64,000 nucleotides of DNA from JACVRN01 sp963715565 (GCA_963715565.1 OY970256.1:4836001-4900000); one strand, 5' to 3'. Positions 15,447 to 24,955 are shown, counted from the first letter of the stretch. The notes: generated from the letters alone by a model not told the origin. Numbers and translations are program-made.

Positions 15447-16433
15447 TTATTTACGCGCCGCCTGTTCGGCCTCGACGCTGGTGATGTTCTTGGCGGACTG
15501 GCCGTCGTTCGTTTGCTTGGACATCCCCGTGCTCGTGTGCCCGTTGGTCAAGCGGGCGACGGCCCTCGTCGAGATGACGGAGCGACCGAGCATTTCCAGC
15601 GCGAGCTTGATGCCGTCGGACATCTGCGCGCGCGTGGTAATCTGCGTCAGGTCTATGCCGAGCTGGACCATGGTCTGCGCGATGGCGGGCGAGACACCCG
15701 TCAGGATACAGCGCGCGCCCATCAGGCGCGCCGCCGTCACGGTCTTAATCAGGTGGTTGGCGACGAGCGTGTCCATCGTCTTGACGCCCGTGATGTCCAG
15801 GATGGCGATGGTCGAGCCGGTCTCGACAACTTTTTGCAGCAGCGCTTCCATCATCATCTGCGCGCGGCGTGAATCCAGAGTGCCGATGATGGGCAGCGTC
15901 AGAATCTTGTCCCACACTTTGATGACCGGCGTGGAAAGCTCCATCATGTCTTCGCGCTGTTGGTGAATAATCTCTTCGCGCGAGCGCATGTAGTTCTCAA
16001 CCATGACGAGACCCATACGATCCAGAAGACGCGTGAAGAAGTTCATCTCGCGAATCAGCACTTCGGAGTTGCCTTCAAGCTCTTCGGCCAGAAGCGGCAG
16101 GATAGTATTACGCAGGCTCAGGATGTAGGTCGCGTTCTCTAAGGGCGTGTAGCCTTTGACGGCGCGGGCGTGGGAAATCTCGTTGAGAAAGCCGCGCATC
16201 TCGTCAAAAGCGGGGGAGTCGAAATCGTCGCCGCCTACTGAATCACGTATGGAGCGGGCCAGCATGTCCACAATCTGCTCGGACTGGCGGCGCAGCTCTT
16301 TTTTCGGAATCAGCTCGTCACGAAACTCGCCCGATTCGAGCCGGTCTTTAATCCACAGGTTAATAATCTCGTCGTGGCGTTTGACGAGCAGGTCCACCAC
16401 ATGCGTAGTGTCCGGCGCTGAGTTTTCGGCCAT
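15447..16433 (-). CDS. rsbR: RsbR-type stressosome sensor protein (N-terminal sensor plus STAS)
   Basis: From the ATG at 16433 (AGAGGA ribosome binding site about 6 nt upstream) the protein has 328 residues. The first 170 or so are a helical sensor domain of the RsbRD type; no haem-globin signature is visible. The C-terminal STAS domain is very close to Bacillus RsbRA. It carries LPIIGTLDSRRAQ and ITGVKTMDTLVANHLI, whose Ser (GTLDS) and Thr (MDTLV) align with the two phosphorylated positions Thr171 and Thr205 of RsbRA. First gene of the rsbR-rsbS-rsbT operon. An in-frame upstream start at 16496 lacks a ribosome binding site. Confidence 0.92.
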   Translation of the reverse strand: MAENSAPDTTHVVDLLVKRHDEIINLWIKDRLESGEFRDELIPKKELRRQSEQIVDMLARSIRDSVGGDDFDSPAFDEMRGFLNEISHARAVKGYTPLENATYILSLRNTILPLLAEELEGNSEVLIREMNFFTRLLDRMGLVMVENYMRSREEIIHQQREDMMELSTPVIKVWDKILTLPIIGTLDSRRAQMMMEALLQKVVETGSTIAILDITGVKTMDTLVANHLIKTVTAARLMGARCILTGVSPAIAQTMVQLGIDLTQITTRAQMSDGIKLALEMLGRSVISTRAVARLTNGHTSTGMSKQTNDGQSAKNITSVEAEQAARK

Positions 16434-16606
16434 GTTAATCCTCTTCGAGTTTCGAGAGCGCGCCGTGTGCTTTCGACAAATCGCCCACGGGCACAAAAGG
16501 GAGCGGGCGCGCTTCTCTTCAGGCGAAAGACATTTATATTAAGTCCAAGGGGGCTTCCCGTTTGTAACGAAGGAAATATCTTAACATCGCGGCGCGGAAA
16601 ATCAAC

Positions 16607-17797
16607 TCAGGCGGCGTGCGAGTGTGAAGTAGCTTCTGTATCAAAGGGAAGCTCAAGGGTAACGACGAGGCCGCCGCGCGCGTCGTTTGCCATCTCGAAC
16701 TGCGCGGCGTCGCCGTAAAGCTGGCGCAGGCGGCTTTGAGTGTTCACAAGCCCGATGCCTTTTCTTGGCGAGCGGCTCGACGCGACCTCCAGGGGCAGCC
16801 CCGGCCCGTTGTCTCTGACCTGAATTCTTAAACGGTCACCCTCGGCACGCTTCGCCTTGATCTCTATCATGCCGGGTGTGGAGCGGGGCGCGATGCCGTG
16901 GCGAATCGCGTTCTCGACAATCGGCTGCAAGATTAAATTGGGCACACGGCAATTCAAGGTCTGCGGCTCGACGTCCATACGCACCGTCAGGCGGTCGTAA
17001 AAACGCACGCCTTCAATGTCCAGATAACATTTAAGAAAATCCAGTTCCTCGCGGAGCATGACTTGCTGCGCGCCAGAGTTTTCCAGAGTCAGGCGCAGGA
17101 AATCTCCGAGGCGTGCAATCATGCGACGCGCGGCCTCTGCGTCATGGCTCAGGAGCGAAGAGATAGAATGCAGCGTGTTAAAGAGAAAGTGCGGGTGAAG
17201 CTGCATCTTCAGGGCTTGCAATTGCGCTTCGGCTAATTGTGCAGCGAGCTGCGACGCCTGTAGCTCGCTTTCGCGATAACGCTTGTAGTAGTTCAACGCA
17301 TGACTCGCCAGCACGACCAGCCAGTAGACGATTAGATTCTTGTCCAGATTGACGAAGACGCGCGCGGGGAAGCGTGAAAACGCGAGCAGCGCAAAATTCC
17401 TGTCGAAATAAGCATCAATCAGGATGTGCCCGGCGGTCGCGACAGAAGAGATGACGAAGCCCGCCACCAGATGAAAGACCAGAGCGCGCCGCCAGCTCTT
17501 GCGGTCAAAACGAAAATGTCGCGAGAGCCAGAGCACCAGCAGAGTGAAGAGAGCCAGTAGATAAACGGCTGACATCTGCCACACAAGCGCCCGCGCCCAA
17601 GAGACGGGGCGTTGTGTACCGAGCAGGTAAAGATAGATCTGGCTGGCGAAAAAAATACCGACCAGCGTCCAGACGCCGAAGACCGTTCCCAACACCACGA
17701 GCCGATGCCGCCATGTGCGCTCGATAGTCGCGGGCCGCCCTTGCCCGTCTTGATTAAAAGGCAGTTGCCACACGCCGGAATACGCTACGTCGTTCAT
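16607..17797 (-). CDS. LytS/YehU-type membrane sensor histidine kinase
   Basis: The N-terminal half holds four likely membrane helices between about residues 30 and 160 (LVVLGTVFGVWTLVGIFFA is the first). A short coiled coil then leads to the His_kinase domain with the family motif LHPHFLFNTLHSISSLLSH near residue 210. An ATPase domain with NLILQPIVENAIRHGI, VRDNGPGL and KGIGLVNTQSRL completes it. Such kinases pair with LytTR response regulators. None is next to this gene, so it may work with a distant partner. The ATG at 17797 is preferred to the TTG one codon upstream. Confidence 0.9.
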   Translation of the reverse strand: MNDVAYSGVWQLPFNQDGQGRPATIERTWRHRLVVLGTVFGVWTLVGIFFASQIYLYLLGTQRPVSWARALVWQMSAVYLLALFTLLVLWLSRHFRFDRKSWRRALVFHLVAGFVISSVATAGHILIDAYFDRNFALLAFSRFPARVFVNLDKNLIVYWLVVLASHALNYYKRYRESELQASQLAAQLAEAQLQALKMQLHPHFLFNTLHSISSLLSHDAEAARRMIARLGDFLRLTLENSGAQQVMLREELDFLKCYLDIEGVRFYDRLTVRMDVEPQTLNCRVPNLILQPIVENAIRHGIAPRSTPGMIEIKAKRAEGDRLRIQVRDNGPGLPLEVASSRSPRKGIGLVNTQSRLRQLYGDAAQFEMANDARGGLVVTLELPFDTEATSHSHAA

Positions 17798-17882
17798 CAA
17801 AATCCTCGTCTGCTACTAATCATCGATGCCTGATGCATCATAATGTACCCGACCGGCAATTACAAAAGACTGACAGCAACAC

Positions 17883-18389
17883 TCAGACGCTCGCAAATTC
17901 CGGCCTGTATTTGACCGTGCCGGTGCGCCCACGAAGCGCCCCCGGCCTCAGCTCCACTACCATAAAAACTTCGTCGGGGACGTCGTATTCAGAACGGAGC
18001 CCCTTCGCGCTGGCCGTCGAAAAACCGAAGCGCGGATAATAGCGCGGGTGTCCGAGCACAAAGACTATCTCGTGGCCCAGTCCCGTGCAAGCTTTCAGAC
18101 CGTGGCATACAAGCTCCGAGCCGATGCCCTTATTCTGATACTCGGGCACAACAGCCATCGGCGCAAGCCCCATCGCCTCGAACGACGAACTCACGCCCTC
18201 GACCTCTACGGGACTGAAAAAGATGTGCCCGACAATCTGGCCGTCCACGACCGCGACCAGAGAGATATGCGGCGCGGCCTCGCGCAGCGCATCAACGAGC
18301 CGCGCCTCGCCGTCTTGTCCGAACGCCAACTGGTTGACGCGACGAACCTCCTCATAATCCTCCGGCGCTTCATTTCGGATAACAACCAT
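17883..18389 (-). CDS. GNAT-family N-acetyltransferase (YhbS-like)
   Basis: The 168-residue protein is a single acetyltransferase domain: an N-terminal strand and helix (VVIRNEAPEDYEEVRRVNQLAF), then VAVVDGQIVGHIFFSP and the acetyl-CoA binding block MAVVPEYQNKGIGSELV. A late GHPRYYPRFGFSTASAKGLR segment is typical of the YhbS/COG3153 group. The acceptor is unknown for most members. It stands between the LytS-like kinase and the HerA-like ATPase, all on the minus strand, with gaps of about 85 bp. Confidence 0.88.
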   Translation of the reverse strand: MVVIRNEAPEDYEEVRRVNQLAFGQDGEARLVDALREAAPHISLVAVVDGQIVGHIFFSPVEVEGVSSSFEAMGLAPMAVVPEYQNKGIGSELVCHGLKACTGLGHEIVFVLGHPRYYPRFGFSTASAKGLRSEYDVPDEVFMVVELRPGALRGRTGTVKYRPEFASV

Positions 18390-18472
18390 TATCCAGCTCC
18401 CATTGATTCGTAAAACGGACGAGACAGACGATAAGTTTCAGCTCGACGTGGATTGTTAAATTTAGCGGACGG

Positions 18473-20179
18473 TTAAATCTGTATGCCGCGCACTTTTTCG
18501 GATTTCTTTGGGGAGGTGGGTTTGACGAGCATTGAGTTGTCTTGCGCGCGCTTTTCGCGTTCTTCGCCTGTGTGCCATTTGGCCCATTCGGCGGGGGCGT
18601 CGAAGGTCTCGCCGCCGTGGCGTGTGATGCGGGGGCGCACGCGGCACATGATGGGTGTGTTGACGCCGACGCCGCTGATGACGGCCTGACCTTTGGTGAG
18701 CGCGGGCAATTCATCAAGGAGCTGGCGGCCCGCGCCCTCTACAGATTTGGCGACCGTGTCCTGATCAATAGGGTTGACGATACGCATGATGATCTGCGTC
18801 ATGCATTGCGAGAGCACATCCTGGTCCAGCTTGCCGGGGCGTTGCGTAATGAGGCCGATGCCGACGCCGAACTTGCGGCCCTCGGAGAGAATCTGTTTGA
18901 GGATATTTGTGGAGACTACAGTCTGGCCCGCGGGCGCAAAGCGGTGTGCTTCTTCCAGCAGCGTGAAGACAGGATAGGGAAGATAATTGTCTGAAGTAGG
19001 CTCGGCCTCCTGCCGTACGGTGAGGACGCGCGCTTTGTTCACGCGGCGAAGCAGTGTCGCGACAACCACTTGCTGCTCGTTCTGTTCTATGTCGGAGAGT
19101 TGGAGCACTGTGCAGCGTCCGGGTTTGAAAAGCTCCGCAAGCGGGATGTGGTCGTGGTCGGAGAAAATTGAGTCGGGGCGGTCGAAGCGATTATCCAGCC
19201 TCCACAGCAGCGCATCAATCGAGCCGACATTCCCGCTTGAGCCTCCGCGCCCGTCATCGTCGCCATACTTTTCCGAAGTGACGGCGTCGCGCAAGTCCTG
19301 ATAACCCCAGAGGCCGCGCTCGCCGCGCTCGCCCGCCGTGAGCTTTCTGTAAGCCTGCGACAAATAATGCAGCATCTTGTCGGACGTGCCTTCAGGCAGT
19401 AGATATCTGATATCGGCTTCGGTCAAAGAAGAGACGCGCACTTTGATGCGGTCGTGCGTGAAGATTTTGACTTCCGCCTGATAGCCGTCCGGATGGTGAA
19501 AACGCTCGTCGCCTTCGATGGAAGTCAGCGTGTCGTATTCGCCGTGCGGGTCAACAATCAGGACGGCGGCGCGGTTGTGCGGCTGCATCAATTCTTCCAC
19601 GAGCACGCCCGCCGTGTAGGATTTGCCCGCGCCGGTCGAAGCTAAAATCGCGAGGTGTGTCGAGACCACATCCTTGATTGAAAGCACTACGGGGACTTCG
19701 CCGCTCTTGCGCGTCAGGAGACTGCCGACGTGCGCCGCGCCGACTTCTGATGCATGTCGAGGGCTCAAGACATTGGCGAGCGTCTCGCTCGATGCGAGAT
19801 AGACAGAGTCGCCCGGATTGGGCGGGATGCGCGGGTTGACGAAATCGCCCAGCTCGCGGCTGAAGTAGCCGATGGCTTCGACCGTAATCTCGTACAGCTC
19901 GCACGAGTCGGTGTTGAGACCGATGAGCGCGGAGACGACGGCGGGCGGCGTCTGCGGGTCGGAAAGAAATGCGTCCGGCAGATTTCGCACAAGCCGCCGC
20001 TGCGTGATGTTGCCGAGGATGTGACGCGGGCGTTCGCCGTCGTGCGTCAGGTAGTAGACAAACTCGCCGATGCGCGTGCGGCTGTTGTCGGCAGTGATAA
20101 AAAGATATTCCTGCGGGCGCAGGCCCGGACCCTTGACCGTCCCTGTGAGAATATCTGCTGTCGTTTGATTATCAGGCAT
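18473..20179 (-). CDS. HerA-like ATPase/helicase (DUF87 family)
   Basis: The 568-residue protein has a HAS-barrel-like N-terminus, then a RecA-like ATPase domain with Walker A LASTGAGKSYTAG near residue 185, Walker B-type AVLIVDPHGEYDTL, and the late ITQRPGKLDQDVLSQCMTQ block of the HerA/FtsK superfamily. HerA works as a hexameric translocase, in archaea with the nuclease NurA in DNA end resection; bacterial homologues are often tied to defence or DNA repair. No nuclease gene is adjacent. A very basic tail of about 25 residues follows the core domain. Confidence 0.87.
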   Translation of the reverse strand: MPDNQTTADILTGTVKGPGLRPQEYLFITADNSRTRIGEFVYYLTHDGERPRHILGNITQRRLVRNLPDAFLSDPQTPPAVVSALIGLNTDSCELYEITVEAIGYFSRELGDFVNPRIPPNPGDSVYLASSETLANVLSPRHASEVGAAHVGSLLTRKSGEVPVVLSIKDVVSTHLAILASTGAGKSYTAGVLVEELMQPHNRAAVLIVDPHGEYDTLTSIEGDERFHHPDGYQAEVKIFTHDRIKVRVSSLTEADIRYLLPEGTSDKMLHYLSQAYRKLTAGERGERGLWGYQDLRDAVTSEKYGDDDGRGGSSGNVGSIDALLWRLDNRFDRPDSIFSDHDHIPLAELFKPGRCTVLQLSDIEQNEQQVVVATLLRRVNKARVLTVRQEAEPTSDNYLPYPVFTLLEEAHRFAPAGQTVVSTNILKQILSEGRKFGVGIGLITQRPGKLDQDVLSQCMTQIIMRIVNPIDQDTVAKSVEGAGRQLLDELPALTKGQAVISGVGVNTPIMCRVRPRITRHGGETFDAPAEWAKWHTGEEREKRAQDNSMLVKPTSPKKSEKVRGIQI

Positions 20180-20298
20180 AAGGCGGAAAATCAGGAATCG
20201 TTGTCGTGCGGCAAAGGCTCACGGCGGCGCACGCTCGGTCAAGAGCCTCGCGCGCACAATATAACACAGGCGTAAATTGAACGCTTGCTTTTCTGAGT

Positions 20299-21015
20299 TC
20301 AAGACTGTCGGACAAAGAGCGCATCAGCCTGAAGCACGCACCCGTCCGCGGGGTTGGTAAGTTGATACAGATTACCCCTATAGAGAAGACCGCGCTCCTT
20401 CATCATCTGATACATATCGTCGAAAAGCGGCTGGCCCTCGTAAAGCTCTTGAAAGCTGACTTCGATGATCAAGGCGCGCGAATGAGAAACCAGATTCTCC
20501 GCGCCGCGTATTACTTTGTCCTCGTAACCTTGAACATCAATCTTGAAGAGAATCTCCCTTTCAAGCTCGGAGGCGTCGAGCAGCGAATCGAGCCGCCGCA
20601 CCTCGACCGTCTCGTAGGTTGAATGCGCGGTTTCAGGGAAAGCCTGCTTGTGCAACTCCATCATCTCAAGCAAGGATGAGCTTTGCGTAAAATCGCTCTT
20701 GTGCATGCGCATCGTCTCGTCGCGCTCGCCCAGAGCGTAATTAAAAGCCTCGAAGCCGGGCGTGCCGGTCATGGATTTTTTCAGCTCCTCGAAAGTCTCG
20801 CGCAGAGGCTCGAACGAGATGATCTTTGATTCAGGGAGGACCTTCCTAATCATGAGCGCGAAGTCGCCCGCATGCGCGCCCGCGTCCACCACAGTTTTGA
20901 TGCCGAGGTTCGCGACGTAAGCGTATTCACCGAGCGCGTACTGCGGGCGATACTTGACGAGGTCAACTCCCAGCTTGTTGAGCCCCTTTTTTAAGATTGT
21001 GACAGCTCCATTCAT
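20299..21015 (-). CDS. FkbM-family methyltransferase
   Basis: This 238-residue SAM-dependent methyltransferase shows motif I VVDAGAHAGDFALMIRK, post-I IISFEPLRETFEELKK, and the FkbM-typical late block REILFKIDVQGYEDKVIRG. FkbM enzymes O-methylate sugars or polyketides; in a glycan cluster a sugar hydroxyl is the expected target. It is the last gene of the minus-strand surface-glycan operon, 11 bp after legC. Two further FkbM genes lie in the plus-strand locus. Confidence 0.9.
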   Translation of the reverse strand: MNGAVTILKKGLNKLGVDLVKYRPQYALGEYAYVANLGIKTVVDAGAHAGDFALMIRKVLPESKIISFEPLRETFEELKKSMTGTPGFEAFNYALGERDETMRMHKSDFTQSSSLLEMMELHKQAFPETAHSTYETVEVRRLDSLLDASELEREILFKIDVQGYEDKVIRGAENLVSHSRALIIEVSFQELYEGQPLFDDMYQMMKERGLLYRGNLYQLTNPADGCVLQADALFVRQS

Positions 21016-21026
21016 CTCGGTCTTCT

Positions 21027-22229
21027 TCAGCGACCCCGCACAGCCTCTATCACCTTCTGCAAATCGGCGTCGCTTAATCCGACAGAGCTTGGCAGGCTGA
21101 GCGCGCGTGCGTTGAGATGCTCCGCGACTTCGCCTCCGACCGCTTGCGCGCCGCGCAAAGCTCTGGACCTGTGAAGCGGTTGCCAGAGCGGGCGAGCCTG
21201 TATGCTGTTGGATTCGAGACGACGTAACAACGCGCGGCTGTCTTCACCGTATTCAGCTTCGTTAACCAGCACGGTGTTGAGCCAGAAGATGCTCTTGACC
21301 GGCGCGGCTTGACGCATCATCGTGAGACCGCGCACAGAGTCGAAAGCTTCGGCGTATGCGTGATAGATGCGGCGCTTCTTCGCTATAAAATCGTCCAGCT
21401 GTTCCATCTGGGCGCAGCCCATAGCGGCCTGTATGTTGGTCAGGCGATAGTTATAACCAATCTCGCCGTGCACGTACTCTATGGGGTCGTCCTTGGCCTG
21501 CGTCGTCAGATATTTCGCGCGTCGCGCCCAATCCTCTTTGTCCGTCACAATCATGCCGCCGCCGCCCGTGGTGATAATCTTGTTGCCGTTAAAGCTGAAG
21601 CAGGCAATGTCGCCGAGGCTTCCTACAGCGCGTCCTTCATAAAGCGCGCCCAAACTCTCCGTAGCATCTTCGATGACGGCCAGCTCGTACCTTCGTGCCG
21701 CTTCCAGAATCGGATTCATGTCAACGGGATGGCCGAGGATGTGTACGGGCAGAATTGCTTTGACGGTGCGGCTCGTCTGTTTATTGATGAGTTTACCGTC
21801 GGTCCAGCGACATTCTCTTTCAAGAAAATCCGCGACCCGCTGCGGGTCCATCTGCCAGTAATCCGGCTCGGCGTCAACAAGGACAGGCCACGCGCCCGCG
21901 TAGCGCACGGCGTTGGCAGGGGCTATAAAGCTTAAGGTCGAGACGAGGACTTCGTCTCCGGGTTGGACGCCTGCGACTAGAAGCGCGATGTGAAGCGCGG
22001 AAGTGCCGTTGACCGTAGCGACGGCGTGGCGTGTTGCGGCTCGCTCGGCCAACATCTTTTCAAAGCGGTCAACGAACGGCCCGACAGAAGAGACCCAGTT
22101 AGTATCCAGACATTCCTTGATGTACTCCCATTCGTTGCCGCTGACGTGCGGGACGCACAAAGGGATAGTCCCTTCGGGCGCAGCCGCGCCGGGCTCAAAT
22201 GGTGTAGACATGAGGCCGGTATCTTTCAT
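21027..22229 (-). CDS. legC: LegC-like sugar aminotransferase (DegT/DnrJ/EryC1/StrS family)
   Basis: LegC transfers an amino group to C4 of the 4-keto-6-deoxy sugar made by LegB. The PLP-dependent fold is clear: NGTSALHIALLVAGVQPGDE, PVHILGHPVDMN, VIEDATESLGALYEG and the PLP lysine in CFSFNGNKIITTGGGG. The N-terminus IPLCVPHVSGNEWEYIKECL is characteristic of the LegC branch. The ATG at 22229 is chosen because AAGGA lies 6 nt upstream; it overlaps the end of legB by 35 bp. The legB-legC order supports a nonulosonate pathway. The specific nucleotide sugar (GDP or UDP) cannot be read from the sequence. Confidence 0.88.
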   Translation of the reverse strand: MKDTGLMSTPFEPGAAAPEGTIPLCVPHVSGNEWEYIKECLDTNWVSSVGPFVDRFEKMLAERAATRHAVATVNGTSALHIALLVAGVQPGDEVLVSTLSFIAPANAVRYAGAWPVLVDAEPDYWQMDPQRVADFLERECRWTDGKLINKQTSRTVKAILPVHILGHPVDMNPILEAARRYELAVIEDATESLGALYEGRAVGSLGDIACFSFNGNKIITTGGGGMIVTDKEDWARRAKYLTTQAKDDPIEYVHGEIGYNYRLTNIQAAMGCAQMEQLDDFIAKKRRIYHAYAEAFDSVRGLTMMRQAAPVKSIFWLNTVLVNEAEYGEDSRALLRRLESNSIQARPLWQPLHRSRALRGAQAVGGEVAEHLNARALSLPSSVGLSDADLQKVIEAVRGR

Positions 22230-23178
22230 GATTGTCCTTGAGCCAAAGGATAGTTTGCTCCAAACCCTGTTCGAGCGTGTGACGCGGCTGCCATCCAAGA
22301 ATCTCGCGCGCGCGCGTCGCATCAGCGCACAGACGGTCCACTTCGCTTCGCTCTGGGCGCACGCGCTCCGTGTCTGAGTGAACAGGCAAATCCACGCCGA
22401 GCATCTTCATGATAACTTGCGCCAACTCTCCGATAGAGATTTCCTGTCCCGTGCCGAGATTGATGACCTGCCCGACGGCTTCAGGCACTTCGGCGGCGCG
22501 CACAAAACCTTCGACCGTATCCAGAACGTAATTGAGATCGCGCGTCGGCTCAAGATTGCCTAGACGGATTGCGCTGCCGGTCATGGCCTGCGTGATGATG
22601 GTCGGAATCACTGCGCGCGCAGATTGACGCGGGCCGTAGGTGTTAAAGGGACGAACCGTGGTCACGGGAAGACCGAACGAGAGATGAAAAGCTTCCGCGA
22701 TTTTATCCGCGCCGATTTTGCTCGCCGAGTACGGAGACTGACCCTGAAGCGGGTGGTCTTCGCTGATGGGCACGGAGCGGGCCGTACCGTAGACTTCGCT
22801 TGTCGAAGTGTGCACGACCTTTTCCGCTCCCGCATCAATCGCCGCCTGCAACACGTTCACAGTGCCCGCGACATTTGTTTGCACGTAGGAGAGCGGCGCG
22901 TGATAGGAATAGGGAATCGCAATCAGCGCAGCCAGATGAAAGACGGTTTGCGCGCCTTCGATTGCACGGCGCAAGCTATCGCGGTCGCGTATGTCGCCTA
23001 ACGTTACTTCGACCTCGTCCTTGTGCGGCGAATCATCTAGCCAGCCCCACGAGCCAGTAGAATTATATTCAACGAGCGCATGAACTTTCGCGCCCATCGT
23101 GACGAGTTTTTCAGCGAGGTGGCTGCCGATAAAACCGCCCGCGCCCGTGACCAGAACTTTTCTGTTTGTCCAATTCAC
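22195..23178 (-). CDS. legB: LegB-like NAD-dependent sugar-nucleotide 4,6-dehydratase
   Basis: An extended short-chain dehydrogenase with the Rossmann signature VTGAGGFIGSHLAE, the catalytic tyrosine and lysine in SPYSASKIGADKI, and the LegB hallmarks YNSTGSWGWLD and RPFNTYGPRQSARAVIPTII. The enzyme makes a 4-keto-6-deoxy sugar nucleotide, the first committed step towards legionaminic acid. I place the start at the GTG at 23178, which gives MNWTNRKVLVTG. A TTG at 23253 would add 25 residues and overlap the preceding gene; no ribosome binding site is decisive. The next gene is legC. Confidence 0.88.
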   Translation of the reverse strand: MNWTNRKVLVTGAGGFIGSHLAEKLVTMGAKVHALVEYNSTGSWGWLDDSPHKDEVEVTLGDIRDRDSLRRAIEGAQTVFHLAALIAIPYSYHAPLSYVQTNVAGTVNVLQAAIDAGAEKVVHTSTSEVYGTARSVPISEDHPLQGQSPYSASKIGADKIAEAFHLSFGLPVTTVRPFNTYGPRQSARAVIPTIITQAMTGSAIRLGNLEPTRDLNYVLDTVEGFVRAAEVPEAVGQVINLGTGQEISIGELAQVIMKMLGVDLPVHSDTERVRPERSEVDRLCADATRAREILGWQPRHTLEQGLEQTILWLKDNHERYRPHVYTI

Positions 23179-23219
23179 TTCGGAGACCGAAAACCCTTTC
23201 AAACTTTGGAAGCCGCGCG

Positions 23220-24302
23220 CTAAAGCTTTTCTGAAAAACGCCCTGAGGCCCAATCAGCCTGAGCTTGATTGTAATGATCCGTCTTCCCTATATCGAGCCA
23301 GTACTCGCGTATGGGAAAGCTGACCACAGTGCCGCCTTCTTTTAAGAGCTGGTTGATGAGGTCCGGGATGTCGTAGGTTTGACGATTGGGAATCAGTCGG
23401 CAGACCGACGGGTTCAAAAGATAGATGCCCGCGTTGATGAAATGACGGACGATGGGCTTTTCCGAAATCGCTTTGACGGTAAAGCCATCCGTCTCCACTA
23501 CTCCGTAAGGGACGCTGAATTCGTACTGGCGCACGGCGACGGTTAAGTCTGCCTCGTGCTCGCGATGAAAATTGAGCATCGCGCGAAAATCGAGCCGCGT
23601 CAAAATGTCGCCGTTCATCACGAGCAAAGGCTCATCCGATTCTTCTATCAGGCTGAGCGCGCCCGCCGTGCCGAGCGGCTGGTCTTCCTTGACGTAACGA
23701 ATATCTACGCCGAAGTCGCGCCCGTCGCGGAAGTGCTCGGAAATCATCTCGCTCTTGTAGTGCGTCGCGACGTTGACCTGACGAATGCCAGCCTGCCGCA
23801 ACTGCTCCACAATTAATTCGAGCAGCGGTTTGCTTCCGACCGGCAGCATGGGCTTGGGCAATTCTTCCGTCAGAGGCCGCAGCCGTGTTCCGTAACCTCC
23901 GGCCATCACCACAGCGCGCAAGGGCAGCTCGTACTCTTTGACAAGCTCGCTCAGGAGCGCTACGTCCCCGACGCGTCCTTCCTCGTCCACGAGCGGAATG
24001 TGGCGCACGCCCATCTCCGTCATAGTGTGCAGGAGGTCTGCGTCAGGAGTGCCGAGCGGAGCGGTCAGCGGGCCGAAATCGAAAGCGGGCGCGCGTCTCT
24101 TCAGCAGGCTTCCCACTTCCAGCTCCAAATCCATCCCCGACAAAATCGCGCGCCGAATGTCTCCGTCCGTGACGGTAGCGAGCAGATGACGTTCATCATC
24201 CAACACGAGCGCGATGCCCCGCCCGCTACGATCAATACATTCCATGACCTCGCGAATGGAGCTTTTGGGAGTGACCACAAGTTTTACAAGTTCTGGTGTC
24301 AA
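23220..24302 (-). CDS. CBS-domain sugar-phosphate nucleotidyltransferase (PtmE-like)
   Basis: Two CBS motifs occupy about residues 1-115 (SIREVMECIDRSGRGIALV; HTMTEMGVRHIPLVDEEGRV). A nucleotidyltransferase domain begins at AVVMAGGYGTRLRPLT, with the metal-binding LLVMNGDIL and DIRYVKEDQPLGTAGAL. In Campylobacter the equivalent fusion, PtmE, activates glucosamine-1-phosphate with GTP for legionaminic acid synthesis, and CBS domains usually sense adenosyl nucleotides. The presence of legB, legC, legG and legI in the same operon supports this role. The gene overlaps its upstream neighbour by ATGA. Confidence 0.85.
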   Translation of the reverse strand: MTPELVKLVVTPKSSIREVMECIDRSGRGIALVLDDERHLLATVTDGDIRRAILSGMDLELEVGSLLKRRAPAFDFGPLTAPLGTPDADLLHTMTEMGVRHIPLVDEEGRVGDVALLSELVKEYELPLRAVVMAGGYGTRLRPLTEELPKPMLPVGSKPLLELIVEQLRQAGIRQVNVATHYKSEMISEHFRDGRDFGVDIRYVKEDQPLGTAGALSLIEESDEPLLVMNGDILTRLDFRAMLNFHREHEADLTVAVRQYEFSVPYGVVETDGFTVKAISEKPIVRHFINAGIYLLNPSVCRLIPNRQTYDIPDLINQLLKEGGTVVSFPIREYWLDIGKTDHYNQAQADWASGRFSEKL

Positions 24303-24955
24303 GCCTCTATCCTTCTATGTATTCTGGCGGGGACGCCGACGACGACTACATCGTCCGGCACATCACGCACGACCACGGCCCCTGCCCCTACGACAACATT
24401 ACGACCTATGCTAACACCTTGCAGCACGCGCGCGCCCAATCCAATGTGCGTGCCTTCGCCCACGCGAACCTCACCGGCCAGGGCGGCGGCGGTTGCGACG
24501 TGTACATGATGACCAATCACACAGTCATGTTCAACCACCGCGCCCGTGTTGACGATGACGTTGTCGCCCAAACGAGCTGCGGCGTTGATGACCGCAGAAG
24601 CCATCACGGTCGGCCCCTCTCCGATTTCCGCCGAAGGGGAAACGACCGACGCGGGATGAACGGCACGCGCCACGTCAAAGCCATGCTCGCGCGCTTTATC
24701 AAAAAGTCGTTGGCGCGCTTTCATACTGCCAACCGAACCGACGCCTATGAAAGCCGCGCGCACGCCGCTCTCGTAAATCTTCGCAAGCTGCGCGTCGTCG
24801 CCGAGGACGTTGATTCCCAAAATCGTCTTGCCCCACAGCTCCTCGTTTGCATCGAGCAGGCCCACGACGTCGAAGCTTTCCAATGCGCGCAGGATTTCGA
24901 TGACCACTCGCGCGTGCCCGCCCGCACCCAAGCCTATGACCGGCGTTCGCGTCAT
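24299..24955 (-). CDS. NeuD/LegH/PglD-like acetyltransferase
   Basis: An N-terminal nucleotide-sugar binding domain (VIGLGAGGHARVVIEILRAL) is followed by a left-handed beta-helix of hexapeptide repeats from about residue 95 to the end (GEGPTVMASAVINAAARLGD; ending VVGVPARIHR). This layout is that of the PglD/NeuD/LegH family, which acetylates the 4-amino group of bacillosamine-type sugars or the nonulosonate itself. In this operon a LegH role, N-acetylation of the LegC product, is the best inference. It overlaps the preceding stop codon by one base and the next gene by four. Confidence 0.85.
   Translation of the reverse strand: MTRTPVIGLGAGGHARVVIEILRALESFDVVGLLDANEELWGKTILGINVLGDDAQLAKIYESGVRAAFIGVGSVGSMKARQRLFDKAREHGFDVARAVHPASVVSPSAEIGEGPTVMASAVINAAARLGDNVIVNTGAVVEHDCVIGHHVHVATAAALAGEVRVGEGTHIGLGARVLQGVSIGRNVVVGAGAVVVRDVPDDVVVVGVPARIHRRIEA

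Noticed and set aside
18473..20179. HerA as part of a defence island
   Set aside because: No nuclease, NurA, Sir2 or other defence gene accompanies it; neighbours are an acetyltransferase and a glycan methyltransferase.
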